From Thiodiazotropha sp040507035 (GTDB lineage: Bacteria > Pseudomonadota > Gammaproteobacteria > Chromatiales > Chromatiaceae): a stretch of DNA of 64,000 bases. Shown one piece after another: positions 1 to 8,578 of this stretch (positions are counted from its first letter, which is position 1; each line of letters opens with the position of its first letter). Made by a program: the position numbers and the translations under genes. Under the pieces are notes generated by a model, which saw only the letters and a program-made list of their open reading frames with translations, was not told the DNA's origin and ran no database searches. The DNA is taken from NCBI GenBank assembly GCA_040507035.1, contig JBEVVR010000026.1, positions 1 through 64,000 of the forward strand. Reading direction: 5' to 3'.

Positions 1-269
1 CCAAAGGCCTGGCCGATGGACTGGTGACCCAGGCAGACGCCAAGGATCGGGATGCGTCCACCGTAACTGCGGATGGTCTCCACGGATATTCCAGCCTCGT
101 TTGGTGTACAGGGACCGGGAGAGATGACGATCTGGTCGGGGGCGATGGCGTCGATATCCGCCACCGAGATCTCATCGTTGCGCACCACCTTGACCTCGAC
201 ACCGAGTTCGCCGAGATACTGCACCAGGTTGTAGGTGAAGGAGTCATAATTATCGATCATCAGCAACAT
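1..269 (-). CDS. trpG: Anthranilate synthase component II (glutamine amidotransferase), 3' part outside window
   Basis: The N-terminal 89 codons of a class I glutamine amidotransferase are present; the gene runs off the left edge. TrpG releases ammonia from glutamine for TrpE in the first committed step of tryptophan synthesis. The visible protein starts MLLMIDNYDSFTYNLVQYLG, the classical TrpG/PabA opening, then has the ISPGPCTP oxyanion-region motif, and ends in GVCLGHQ, which carries the nucleophilic cysteine. It starts two bases after the trpE stop codon, so the two subunits are translated as one operon. PabA is the close alternative, but direct linkage to a TrpE-type partner favours TrpG. 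Confidence 0.93.
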   Translation of the reverse strand, partial: MLLMIDNYDSFTYNLVQYLGELGVEVKVVRNDEISVADIDAIAPDQIVISPGPCTPNEAGISVETIRSYGGRIPILGVCLGHQSIGQAF

Positions 270-271
270 GA

Positions 272-1768
272 TTATGCCTCCCCATCACAAGCGTGTCGGT
301 CCAATCCGGCCTCGGCCATGGCCACGGCTCGAAACACCGCGCGCCCCTTGTTCATGGTCTCTTTCCACTCCAGTTCAGGTATGGAGTCGGCAACGACACC
401 GGCCCCTGCCTGGATATGCAGGGTCTTATCCTTGATCACCGCGGTCCTGATGGCGATGGCGGTGTCCATGTTGCCGTTCCATGAGAGATAACCCACGGCG
501 CCGGAGTAGACCCCCCGCTTTACCGGCTCCAGCTCATCGATGATCTCCATGGCGCGGATCTTCGGCGCCCCGCTCACCGTACCCGCGGGGAAGGTGGCAC
601 GCAGCACATCGATGGCGCTCATACCATCGCGCAGTTCACCGATGACGTTGGAGACGATATGCATGACATGGGAGTAGCGCTCGACGATCATCTTGTCGGT
701 CAACTGTACGCTGCCGATCTTTGCCACCCGGCCGCTGTCGTTACGCCCGAGATCGATCAGCATCAGGTGTTCCGCGAGTTCCTTGGGGTCGGCCAGTAGT
801 TCCGCCTCCAGTGCCCTGTCCTCCTCTTCCGTATGTCCCCGCCGGCGGGTGCCCGCAATGGGACGGACCGTGACCTCCCCATCCTCCAAGCGGGTCAATA
901 TCTCCGGCGAGGAACCGACGATATGAAAATCGTCGAGATCGAGAAAATACATATAGGGGGAGGGATTGAGCCCACGCAAGGCGCGATAGAGATCGAGGGG
1001 CGGCGCCTGGAAGGGGATGGAGAGGCGCTGCGAGACCACCACTTGCATGCAGTCACCCTCGAGGATGTACTCCTTGATCCGTTCCACCGCCTGTTTGTAG
1101 CCCTGCTCGGTAAATCCGGAGACGAAATCGGACTCGTTGATGGTACGTTCCGCAGTGCAACTGTCCCGGGGTATGGGTTGTCTCATGGCACGAATCAGCT
1201 CACGGATACGTGACTCCGCCGAGTCAAGGGTTCCCCCCTGGGTCGGATCCACATGGACGATCAGATACATCTGTCCCGAAAGGTTGTCGAAGACCACCAC
1301 TTCGTCGGATACCATCAACAGGATATCCGGCGTGCCCAGCAGATCGGGATTGGGACAAGTGGCCAGTTTGGGTTCGATATAGCGGATGATATCGTAGCCG
1401 AAATAGCCAACCAGGCCACCGTTAAAGCGGGGCAGCCCCTCCACCTCGGCGGCCTTGAAACGCTGTTGAAAACCCTCTATCCAAGCGAGGGGATCCTCAA
1501 CCTGGTGGGATTCGGTAACCTCACCGTCGGTCACCACCTCGACCTTCAGACCCTCGACCCTGACATGGGTACGAGATGGCAGCCCGATGATGGAGTAACG
1601 CCCCCACTTCTCCCCACCATGCACCGACTCGAAGAGATAGGAGAAGGGGCCATGGGCCAGCTTCATGTAAACACTAAGGGGGGTTTCGAGATCCGCCAGG
1701 ACCTCACACACGACCGGAATGCGATTGTAGCCCTGCTGCACCAGGGCGGCGAACTGATGGGGGGTCAT
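272..1768 (-). CDS. trpE: Anthranilate synthase component I
   Basis: This 498-residue chorismate-utilising enzyme makes anthranilate from chorismate with ammonia from TrpG. An N-terminal tryptophan-binding region carries the FESVHGGEKWGRYS signature near residues 45-60. The C-terminal chorismate-binding domain carries GRNDSGRVAKIGSV and PAGTVSGAPKIRAME. The length matches TrpE. An in-frame GTG lies four codons upstream (1780), but the ATG at 1768 is preceded at close spacing by GGAGAGG, so I chose the ATG. trpG follows after two bases. PabB is less likely because the TrpE feedback-site motif is present. A perfect 8-bp inverted repeat lies about 50 bases upstream. Confidence 0.95.
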   Translation of the reverse strand: MTPHQFAALVQQGYNRIPVVCEVLADLETPLSVYMKLAHGPFSYLFESVHGGEKWGRYSIIGLPSRTHVRVEGLKVEVVTDGEVTESHQVEDPLAWIEGFQQRFKAAEVEGLPRFNGGLVGYFGYDIIRYIEPKLATCPNPDLLGTPDILLMVSDEVVVFDNLSGQMYLIVHVDPTQGGTLDSAESRIRELIRAMRQPIPRDSCTAERTINESDFVSGFTEQGYKQAVERIKEYILEGDCMQVVVSQRLSIPFQAPPLDLYRALRGLNPSPYMYFLDLDDFHIVGSSPEILTRLEDGEVTVRPIAGTRRRGHTEEEDRALEAELLADPKELAEHLMLIDLGRNDSGRVAKIGSVQLTDKMIVERYSHVMHIVSNVIGELRDGMSAIDVLRATFPAGTVSGAPKIRAMEIIDELEPVKRGVYSGAVGYLSWNGNMDTAIAIRTAVIKDKTLHIQAGAGVVADSIPELEWKETMNKGRAVFRAVAMAEAGLDRHACDGEA

Positions 1769-1813
1769 TTTCCTCTCCACACAATAGACCAGACAACGGG
1801 ATTTAATGGCTTG

Positions 1814-1830
1814 GTTGGTGAATCACCAAC
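1814..1830. promoter_or_regulatory. Inverted repeat upstream of trpE, possible operator
   Basis: GTTGGTGA and TCACCAAC form a perfect 8-bp inverted repeat around one central base, about 45-60 bases upstream of the trpE start in the gph-trpE gap. The position suits a repressor site or a short leader hairpin. It does not match a TrpR box that I can recognise, and no leader peptide rich in Trp codons was found, so any regulatory role is inference. Confidence 0.28.
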
Positions 1831-1936
1831 GCCATCGCGCGCCGTACATCAAGGTCGTGTTGTGTGAAAGCAGGTTCATTGCGTTATTCAATCCGTAAAT
1901 AGATGGTGCTAACCATAATCAAAACTTGTACCAGGC

Positions 1937-2614
1937 TCAAGCGGCATTTTCCAGCAGGGTGCGGATCTCTACCAAAGAATCGATCACCGCATCCGGATTA
2001 TAGAGGCGGATGTCCTCGCCATGATTGTAGCCATAACTCATGCAGACAATCTGAAATCCGGCGGCACGGGCCGCCTTCACATCACTCTGGGAATCACCCA
2101 CCATCAGTGAAGCGGATGGCGTAACTGACAACTGCTCCGCCGCATGCAACAACGGCATTGGATCGGGCTTTTTCTTCGGCAGGGTGTCGCCGGCGACGAT
2201 GATCTCAAAGTCGTCATGGACCCCCAGGTCCCGCAGTAGTGGCAGGGTAAATTGGGAGGCCTTGTTGGTGACGCAGCCCAGACGGTAACCCTGGCTCTTC
2301 AGGTATTCCAGACCCTCGCGGATACCGGGGTAGAGCAGGGAGCGCTTGCTGGTGTTATCCGCGTAGAGATCGAGAAAGATGGGATAGGCCTGAGCAAAAT
2401 CGGCCTCATCCGGCTCCCCGTCCAGTTGGCCGATGAGGGCACGGCGCACCAGACGCTCCACCCCGTTGCCGACCCAGTCGCGCACCTTGGCTTCGCCGTA
2501 GACAGGCCGCCCCAGCTTTTTCATCATCTCATCCACGCAGTAGGCGAGATCGGGCACACTGTCGACCAGGGTGCCGTCCACGTCGATGAGGATCATTTCG
2601 GGTCTTTTAATCAT
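1937..2614 (-). CDS. gph: Phosphoglycolate phosphatase (HAD family)
   Basis: A 225-residue HAD hydrolase expected to dephosphorylate 2-phosphoglycolate, the product of Rubisco oxygenation or DNA 3'-end repair. The nucleophile motif DVDGT is at residues 11-15, followed by an alpha-helical cap. Later come VTNKAS and the metal-binding GDSQSDVKAARAAG near residue 170. The length is normal for Gph. It lies between trpE and rpe on the same strand, and rpe-gph-trpEG is a common gammaproteobacterial order. Other HAD phosphatases share the motifs, so the exact substrate rests partly on context. The rpe-gph gap holds an inverted-repeat element. Confidence 0.9.
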   Translation of the reverse strand: MIKRPEMILIDVDGTLVDSVPDLAYCVDEMMKKLGRPVYGEAKVRDWVGNGVERLVRRALIGQLDGEPDEADFAQAYPIFLDLYADNTSKRSLLYPGIREGLEYLKSQGYRLGCVTNKASQFTLPLLRDLGVHDDFEIIVAGDTLPKKKPDPMPLLHAAEQLSVTPSASLMVGDSQSDVKAARAAGFQIVCMSYGYNHGEDIRLYNPDAVIDSLVEIRTLLENAA

Positions 2615-2637
2615 GGTTGCACATTCTCAAACGGAAA

Positions 2638-2753
2638 AAGTCCGCAAATGAACGCAAATACTAAGAATGACTGATCGTGCAAGCGTAGGGTGCGGCTTGC
2701 CGCACCCTACATGTTGAAAAACATTTGCGTTTATTTGCGTTCATTCGCGGACT
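2638..2753. repeat. Mosaic inverted-repeat element, copy A
   Basis: The outer arms are AAGTCCGCAAATGAACGC (from 2638) and its near-reverse complement ending at 2753. The right arm is longer because a TTTGCGTT unit is repeated. Between them lies a perfect 12-bp hairpin, GTAGGGTGCGGC (2685-2696) and its complement (2699-2710), with a two-base loop. It fills the rpe-gph gap and has no coding content. The same two modules recur near 44.8-45.1 kb and 58.45-58.7 kb. It resembles a MITE- or REP-like non-autonomous element. Confidence 0.85.
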
Positions 2754-2764
2754 CATAAACCAAA

Positions 2765-3457
2765 TCAAACTTTGGCCAGCTCCGCCTTCATCTTGCCGAC
2801 GATGGTGTCGTAGCGATTGGCGTCACCCGTCTCGGGGAAACCGAAAATCCCCGATCCCGCGACGAAGGTATCGGCGCCGGCGGCCTTGATCTCGGCAATG
2901 TTGTCCACCTTAACCCCACCGTCGATCTCGAGACGGATATCCAGCCCCGAGTCATCAATCAGCTTGCGGCACTGGCGCAGTTTATCCATGGTGGCGGGAA
3001 TGAAGCTCTGACCACCGAATCCCGGATTCACCGACATCAACAAAATCATGTCGACCTTATCGAGCACATAGTCGAGATGAGACAGGGGGGTGGCCGGATT
3101 GAACACCAGACCCGATTTACAACCCTCGTTGCGAATCAGCTGCAGGCTGCGATCGACATGCTCCGAGGCCTCCGGATGGAAGGTGATATAGGTGGCCCCG
3201 GCCTTGGCGAAATCAGGAATAATACGGTCCACCGGCTTGACCATCATGTGGACATCGATTTCGGCGGTAACCCCATGTTTGCGCAGCGCATCGCAGACCA
3301 GCGGTCCAATGGTCAGATTCGGTACGTAATGGTTGTCCATGACGTCAAAGTGTACGATCTCCGCACCTGAGGCTAAGACATTGTCGACCTCTTCACCCAG
3401 CTTTGCGAAGTCCGCTGACAATATTGACGGTGCGATCTTATCGGATTGACGGGCCAT
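2765..3457 (-). CDS. rpe: Ribulose-phosphate 3-epimerase
   Basis: A 230-residue TIM-barrel epimerase interconverting ribulose 5-phosphate and xylulose 5-phosphate in the pentose phosphate and Calvin cycles. Motifs in order are APSILSADFAKLGEE near the N-terminus, HFDVMDNHYVPNLTIGP with metal and active-site residues, VNPGFGGQSFIP, and the phosphate-binding DGGV segment. An ATG at 3466 touches a GGAG motif, while the ATG at 3457 sits nine bases after it. The later start (MARQSDK) is therefore preferred. It lies upstream of gph, separated by a repeat element. Confidence 0.95.
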   Translation of the reverse strand: MARQSDKIAPSILSADFAKLGEEVDNVLASGAEIVHFDVMDNHYVPNLTIGPLVCDALRKHGVTAEIDVHMMVKPVDRIIPDFAKAGATYITFHPEASEHVDRSLQLIRNEGCKSGLVFNPATPLSHLDYVLDKVDMILLMSVNPGFGGQSFIPATMDKLRQCRKLIDDSGLDIRLEIDGGVKVDNIAEIKAAGADTFVAGSGIFGFPETGDANRYDTIVGKMKAELAKV

Positions 3458-3676
3458 TATTCTCATCTCCTACAGTTCTACAGCCTGTGGCCTGGGGCAA
3501 ATCCAGTCTCTCACCACAGTTAGCTAAAAAAGGGAGGCCACTTTACCCCAAAGTGCCGCTATTTTCAGCTATCCCATTTCCAGGGCTTTTAAACGGTTGT
3601 CCAACCGAGACCGAATAGCGGCCTCACCCGTCTTGGGAGTAGACTAGGGCCTAGAATCATCAACCAGTAGAGTGAT

Positions 3677-4501
3677 ATGCGAAGACTCAAGAGAGAAGTT
3701 CTGATCCGCTGCCTATTGCTGTTGCTGATAGTCTCCATGGCGAATTCGCTCCAGGCCGCCAATCTGAGCCGTGAACAACGGATTTCCGAGGGACTGGAAG
3801 CCAGGTTGTCCGCGGGCAGTGCGGTCTGGCTTGAAGCCGAATCAGTACGTTTTCTCGCCATTCACCAGGCTTCCTCATCGAGCGTTCGCTACGGCGGCGC
3901 CATTCTGTTGCACGATAGCAACAGCCATGCCGACTGGCACGAAGTGATCAATCCTCTGCGGCGACACCTGACTAAGCGGGGCTGGGAAACCCTGTCTCTT
4001 CAACTACCCCTCGGCAATCCGCCAAAGCCCTCAAACGGCGACTCGCTGCTCTCCTTGAGCAGGCCGCGTATCCAGGCTGCCGTCAGTTTCCTGAAACAGC
4101 GGCAGGTGGAAGAGACAGTCCTCATCGGGCACGGCCTGGGTGGCGCTATGGCAATGGACTTCATCGTCCAGCAGGGTGAGCAGATCAAAGGCCTGGTGAC
4201 CATTGGTGTCAGCCCCATTAGCGAGCGAGGCGCAGAGCCTCTGGGCCAAATTCTCCAGGGTAGGCAAACATCGATACTCGATCTCTACGGCAGCCTGGAT
4301 CTTCCGCAGGTGATCGCTGGCGCCAGGGAGCGGCACGCGGTTGCAGCGGGGAGCGAAGGGGATCGTTACCGCCAGGAGCGGGTATCGGGGGCTGACCATT
4401 TCTTTAGCGGGATGCAGGATGAGTTGAACAACCGGGTTGCCGCCTGGTTACGCCAGGCAGCCCGTCAATGGCAGACGACTCAGCCCCCATCAACGCCTTG
4501 A
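3677..4501 (+). CDS. DUF3530-type alpha/beta-hydrolase-like secreted protein
   Basis: A 274-residue protein with an N-terminal signal peptide (hydrophobic stretch about residues 10-22, likely cleavage after LQA). The rest looks like the DUF3530 family of alpha/beta-hydrolase-fold proteins. A nucleophile-elbow-like GHGLGG is near residue 150, but the position usually held by serine is glycine here, so hydrolase activity is doubtful. A late ADHFF segment occupies the place of a catalytic histidine. Substrate unknown. It is transcribed away from rpe and converges on djlA. The family assignment is from recognised pattern, not a search. Confidence 0.7.
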   Translation: MRRLKREVLIRCLLLLLIVSMANSLQAANLSREQRISEGLEARLSAGSAVWLEAESVRFLAIHQASSSSVRYGGAILLHDSNSHADWHEVINPLRRHLTKRGWETLSLQLPLGNPPKPSNGDSLLSLSRPRIQAAVSFLKQRQVEETVLIGHGLGGAMAMDFIVQQGEQIKGLVTIGVSPISERGAEPLGQILQGRQTSILDLYGSLDLPQVIAGARERHAVAAGSEGDRYRQERVSGADHFFSGMQDELNNRVAAWLRQAARQWQTTQPPSTP

Positions 4502-4538
4502 TCCGTCAGATACAGTGCCGGTTCTCCCCTGTTATCCA

Positions 4539-5360
4539 TCATGCCATGCCTCTGGCCTCTTTCACCCGTTCATAGGCCTTCTTGATCTCATCCGTCTTCT
4601 GTGCCGCCATTTTCATCATCTCCTCGGGAAGCCCTTTGGAGACCAGTTTGTCGGGGTGGTGTTGACTCATCAGTCGTCGATAGGCTCGTTTCACCTCTTT
4701 GTCCGAAACATTCGGGGTGACATTGAGAATAGCGTAAGCGTCTTCAAGACTCGGCCCCTGGCTCCTCGGTGCTGCGCGACCACCAGCTCCCCCTACGCCG
4801 CCCTGGGCGTGGAATTGAGCGCGAATCATGCGCTCCAAGCGCCTAAAGGTAAACTCAGAGACGTTGAGCAGTGAGCAGATATGCAGTAGTAGTGACTCTT
4901 CCTCGCTGTGCAGTTGGCCATCTGCATAGGCCGCCTGGATCTGAATCTCGAGAAACATCTGAATCAGGGTCTGTCGACGATGGCACTCCTGGCGAAACTG
5001 TTCCACCACATCGTCGAGGGGAAAGTCATCCGCCTTACCCTCGTTGAAGAGGTGAATGGCGGTGTTGCGCATCTCACTCGAAAGTGACATCTGCGCCATC
5101 AGGGCCTCGGCCAGTTTTATCTCATCCGGAGAAACGCGGCCGTCAGCCTTGGCCAGATGGCCCATTACGGAAAATGTTGCGGTGAAAAAGGCGGTCTGAA
5201 CCCGCTCCCGGTCACCTGGCCCCCAACTGATCTGGTCATTCGGCAGGCCCTGCAAACCCTTGTCGAAACGATGCCCGAGAGCGGCCCCCAATAGCGCGCC
5301 CAAGGGACCACCCAGCATGAAGCCGAAGGCACCGCCTACCAGTTTACCCCACCAACCCAA
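4539..5360 (-). CDS. djlA: Co-chaperone DjlA (TerB and J domains)
   Basis: A membrane-anchored DnaK co-chaperone. An N-terminal glycine-rich hydrophobic segment (WWGKLVGGAFGFMLGGPLG) is followed by a TerB-like helical domain in the middle. A C-terminal J domain ends in YRRLMSQHHPDKL, containing the HPD triad. The reading frame is open to a TTG at 5423, but DjlA proteins begin just before WWGK. A TTG at 5360 with an AGAGG motif just upstream gives a family-like 273 residues, so I chose that; the start is uncertain. It converges on the DUF3530 gene. The neighbour further upstream on the same strand is a CbiM-like permease. Confidence 0.88.
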   Translation of the reverse strand: MGWWGKLVGGAFGFMLGGPLGALLGAALGHRFDKGLQGLPNDQISWGPGDRERVQTAFFTATFSVMGHLAKADGRVSPDEIKLAEALMAQMSLSSEMRNTAIHLFNEGKADDFPLDDVVEQFRQECHRRQTLIQMFLEIQIQAAYADGQLHSEEESLLLHICSLLNVSEFTFRRLERMIRAQFHAQGGVGGAGGRAAPRSQGPSLEDAYAILNVTPNVSDKEVKRAYRRLMSQHHPDKLVSKGLPEEMMKMAAQKTDEIKKAYERVKEARGMA

Positions 5361-5441
5361 AGGCCTACCTCTTATTCCTAACAGTTGAACCACCGGGGAC
5401 CTGTCGCCCCGGGTAGCCTGCAACTATACATCAACGGACCC

Positions 5442-6107
5442 CTATTTTCCGTGGATATATTGCTCATCGCTGAAGGAGTAGACCCAGGCGGGAAAGAAAG
5501 CCACCATCAGGGTAATTGCCCAACCGTTGACCAGGGCCTCGGGAAAGAACATCAAAGGGAAGAAGGGCATCACCGTAACTTGCAACTCGGCGAGGGTGTA
5601 GGCGCCACTGAGAACCAACAGCATCATCGCCAGGTAACCGCTGATATATCCCACAAGCCAGGCGGTGAAAAAGCCGTTGCCCAGGACATAGACAAAAAAC
5701 TGCCTGGGTAGCCAGCTGCGCACCAACACCAATGCGACCTGCGACAGGGTGATAGGCACCAACGCCACGGTAAGGAAGCTGACCACATACCCCTGCCAAC
5801 CAAAGCCGATATTCAGACAGACAGCAAATAGCGCGAGGCTGGAGATTATGATCGCCAACGACCAGCCGAACATCAGGGTAATCACCGTCACCCCAAGCAG
5901 GTGGAATGATATCCCTGGCTGCACCTGACCACGAATATGCCAAAGCACAATCAAGGCGACGATGGCGCCTAAAAATACATGCAGTTGCCCTTTTCTGGCG
6001 AGCCGGCGCCAGGGCGCCATGCGCAGTGCCATGAGAAGCGCCACGCCAAAGATGCCCACAAACCACCACAGCAGGGTTGTGGAAAAAAGTTCACCATCCA
6101 ATTCCAT
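5442..6107 (-). CDS. CbiM-like energy-coupling-factor permease-type membrane protein
   Basis: A 221-residue integral membrane protein with about six or seven hydrophobic helices. It resembles the CbiM-type permease family seen as stand-alone genes in proteobacteria. Conserved-looking elements include ISFHLLGVTVITLMFGW in the first half and PFFPLMFFPEALVNG near the C-terminus. Typical CbiM proteins import cobalt or nickel together with CbiN, CbiQ and CbiO. None of those partners is nearby, so the substrate and even transport activity are unproven. It is divergent from tas, with a short promoter-bearing gap. Confidence 0.7.
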   Translation of the reverse strand: MELDGELFSTTLLWWFVGIFGVALLMALRMAPWRRLARKGQLHVFLGAIVALIVLWHIRGQVQPGISFHLLGVTVITLMFGWSLAIIISSLALFAVCLNIGFGWQGYVVSFLTVALVPITLSQVALVLVRSWLPRQFFVYVLGNGFFTAWLVGYISGYLAMMLLVLSGAYTLAELQVTVMPFFPLMFFPEALVNGWAITLMVAFFPAWVYSFSDEQYIHGK

Positions 6108-6226
6108 CTCGACTCAATCCTTTTCACCAGGTGGATTTCAGTTATGCTGATAGCAGTGCAAGGACTGAAACCGCTAAATAGGGTGGCTGGTCCGCCATTC
6201 CAAACCATAAAACAAGAGAAAATCCC

Positions 6227-7267
6227 GTGATATATCGCCCACTTGCCCACACAGATCTAAAACTAAGTGCCCTCTGCCTGGGAACCATGACCTACGGCGA
6301 ACAGAACAGTGAAGCTGAGGCCCATGCCCAACTCGACCGGGCTGTGGATGCGGGTATTAATTTTATCGACACGGCAGAGATGTATCCGGTTCCACCCATG
6401 GCCCAAACACAGGGACTTACTGAACACCACATCGGCACCTGGCTCGCCAATCGCGGCCAACGCGATCGCTTAATCATCGCCACCAAGGTCGCCGGTCCGG
6501 CGAACTGGCTGCCCTATCTTCGTGACGGCAACCTGCATCACGATAGAGCCAATATAGAGTCGGCAGTGGACCAGAGTCTGCAACGACTACAGACAGATTA
6601 CATTGATATCTATCAGCTCCATTGGCCAGATCGTCAAACCAACTATTTCGGTAAACTAGGCTATCAAGCGGCCAAAGAAGAGCAGGCAACACCGATTCTA
6701 GAGACACTGCAGGTATTGAATGACCTGCAAAAGAGGGGAAAGATACGCCATCTGGGTGTCTCCAACGAAACCCCATGGGGGATCTCTCAATACCTGCATC
6801 TGGCCGAGAAACATGATCTACCGAGGATTGTCAGCATCCAGAATCCCTATAATCTACTGAATCGCACATTTGAAGTAGGCTTGGCGGAAATCTCCCATCG
6901 TGAACAGTGTGGACTGCTAGCCTACTCGCCGCTGGCATTTGGCATGCTTTCCGGCAAGTATCTCGATGACCAACGACCCGAGGCAGCCCGACTGACGCTA
7001 TTCAGTCGTTTCGACCGTTACTCAAATCCACAATCCCTATGGGCAACACAAGAGTATGTGGCATTGGCGCAGCGGCACGGTTTAAAACCCGCACAGATGG
7101 CGTTGGCATTCGTCACCAGTCGCCCCTTCGTAACCAGCAACATCATCGGCGCCACAACCCTGGCGCAACTCGATGAAAACATTGAAAGCCTTGCTATCAC
7201 GCTCTCTCCCGAGGTGTTACAGGAGATCGAGGCAATTCATCAACAACAACCGAATCCCGCGCCATGA
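6227..7267 (+). CDS. tas: NADP(H)-dependent aldo/keto reductase Tas
   Basis: A 346-residue TIM-barrel aldo/keto reductase, the same length as Escherichia coli Tas and similar throughout. Signature segments are LGTMTYGEQNSEAEAHAQLD, FIDTAEMYPVPP (active-site tyrosine), DYIDIYQLHWPDR, LGVSNETPWG, SIQNPYNLLNR and LLAYSPLAFGMLSGKY. The start is a GTG preceded by AAGAG. Tas reduces carbonyl substrates with NADPH; its physiological role is poorly defined. It stands alone, divergent from the CbiM-like gene. Confidence 0.92.
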   Translation: MIYRPLAHTDLKLSALCLGTMTYGEQNSEAEAHAQLDRAVDAGINFIDTAEMYPVPPMAQTQGLTEHHIGTWLANRGQRDRLIIATKVAGPANWLPYLRDGNLHHDRANIESAVDQSLQRLQTDYIDIYQLHWPDRQTNYFGKLGYQAAKEEQATPILETLQVLNDLQKRGKIRHLGVSNETPWGISQYLHLAEKHDLPRIVSIQNPYNLLNRTFEVGLAEISHREQCGLLAYSPLAFGMLSGKYLDDQRPEAARLTLFSRFDRYSNPQSLWATQEYVALAQRHGLKPAQMALAFVTSRPFVTSNIIGATTLAQLDENIESLAITLSPEVLQEIEAIHQQQPNPAP

Positions 7268-7378
7268 GCAATCGGCGAGGACGACAAAAAAATAGCGCCT
7301 GAAGATGGCATTAAGACTCTTTCGGAGCCATAATCGAGTGGTACCCGGGGTAAACCTATCTAACGGAGACACACATCA

Positions 7379-7672
7379 ATGAATTCACCAAGAATCCACA
7401 TTGGCGATTGGTTCAAGACTGTCAATGGCGATAATCTTGAAGTTGTGGCCTTCGATCCCGATGAGGGTATGGTGGAAGTTCAGTTCTACGACGGCACTGT
7501 GGAAGAGTATGACCTGGAAGATTGGGAGGCCCTTGAGGTCAAACCCATCGCACCACCGGAGGATTGGTCAGGTTCCTATGACCTCACCAAGGACGACTAT
7601 GGTGTCGACCTGGACCACCCTGCGGGTGAGAACAGGCCCAACCCCCTCGACCATCTTGAGGATAGCGATTAA
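7379..7672 (+). CDS. Small acidic protein, DUF6763-like
   Basis: A 97-residue highly acidic protein. It opens with HIGDWFKTVNGDNLEVVAFD, continues VEVQFYDGTVEEYDLEDW, and ends in a proline/aspartate-rich tail containing YGVDLDHP. I recognise this as the kind of small protein grouped as DUF6763 in gammaproteobacteria; no function is known. The N-terminal half looks like a small beta-barrel. An ACGGAGAC ribosome-binding site precedes the ATG. There is no clear operon partner. Confidence 0.78.
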   Translation: MNSPRIHIGDWFKTVNGDNLEVVAFDPDEGMVEVQFYDGTVEEYDLEDWEALEVKPIAPPEDWSGSYDLTKDDYGVDLDHPAGENRPNPLDHLEDSD

Positions 7673-7920
7673 TCACGCAATCCACCGATCCTGCCCCCCA
7701 GCCAGCAACAGCCAGCCTTTTACCCCTACTTTCTCGGCGTTGAATGGCCCGGCTCCACACCCCATACTGATCCAAAGGGTTCCAGATCACGTAAGTCTTT
7801 GTATGGATGTAAAATCCCAGAACAGAGCCCAGACCGGGCCCGAGGCGTTAAAGTTAGGCGGTATCGCGCCGTTAAAATGAGTAACAGGAGCCCTCTAAGA
7901 CGAGGCGCAGGAGGTACAAA

Positions 7921-8121
7921 ATGACCAGAGTCTATGACATGAGCACGGGGCAGATTATAGAAAATTGCCTGGCAAATGAGATTGGACCCGCTATTGCGCC
8001 TAATGCATCCTTGCCAGAACTACAGTTACAACTGGTAACCCCAGATCAGAGTACAGAGAGAGAGATTCCGCCCGAGTTGGTCATGGCGGACTTAAGCGCC
8101 TTCCTCGACAAAATGGGCTAA
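7921..8121 (+). CDS. Hypothetical 66-residue protein
   Basis: A 66-residue acidic protein (N-terminus MTRVYDMSTGQI) with no recognised domain. Three observations support it as a real gene: a near-perfect AGGAGG ribosome-binding site six bases before the ATG, a complete frame, and a strong intrinsic terminator beginning about 28 bases after the stop. The 248 bases upstream hold no other gene and may contain its promoter. Function unknown. Confidence 0.7.
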   Translation: MTRVYDMSTGQIIENCLANEIGPAIAPNASLPELQLQLVTPDQSTEREIPPELVMADLSAFLDKMG

Positions 8122-8148
8122 AGGGCAGCTCTCTCGATGTACTAACCA

Positions 8149-8176
8149 AAACCGGGCCTCTCGGGCCCGGTTTTTC
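8149..8176 (+). terminator. Intrinsic terminator after the 66-residue ORF
   Basis: A perfect 9-bp GC-rich stem, AACCGGGCC (8150-8158) and GGCCCGGTT (8164-8172), with a five-base loop TCTCG, runs directly into a run of five Ts. This is a textbook rho-independent terminator on the plus strand. Since the stem also begins with As, it may work for the convergent Rieske gene on the other strand. Confidence 0.9.
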
Positions 8177-8203
8177 TATCCCCTGCAAACACTTAGCTAC
8201 CGC

Positions 8204-8578
8204 TCATTGCTGCAGGATGGCCACCAGCTGCCCCTCCTCGATCTGCACCTCGATCGGTTGCAATGCGTCTCCGGCGCAGGGACCCCGCAAACAGTAACCA
8301 TCCTCGATTCTGAACAATGCGCCATGGGTCGCACACTGAATATAGCTACCACTTGGATCGAGAAACTGATGCGGCTGCCACTCAAGATTAATGCCAGTAT
8401 GGGGACAGCTGTTCCTGTAAGCCATCACCGATTCACCGCGACGGACAATGAAGAGCGACACGGCACCGTCCATGGCATCGATAACGAATCCGCGACTATC
8501 AGGATCGTCCAAGGATGAGATAGTGCAGAGCGAATAACGTTCAGCCAAACCCAAGCCCCCTGTGCCCACACTTCTCAC
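8204..8578 (-). CDS. Rieske [2Fe-2S] domain protein
   Basis: A protein of about 124 residues with one Rieske domain. The cluster ligands are in CPHTG (Cys-Pro-His) and, about twenty residues later, CATHGALF (Cys-x-x-His). The intervening stretch carries a short insertion. Such small soluble Rieske proteins act as ferredoxin-like electron carriers or nitrite-reductase small-subunit-like proteins; no oxygenase partner is adjacent. It begins inside the 3' end of the upstream kinase gene, an overlap of 38 bases. The start is a GTG; another GTG three codons later has a better AGGTGAG motif upstream. Confidence 0.87.
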   Translation of the reverse strand: MRSVGTGGLGLAERYSLCTISSLDDPDSRGFVIDAMDGAVSLFIVRRGESVMAYRNSCPHTGINLEWQPHQFLDPSGSYIQCATHGALFRIEDGYCLRGPCAGDALQPIEVQIEEGQLVAILQQ

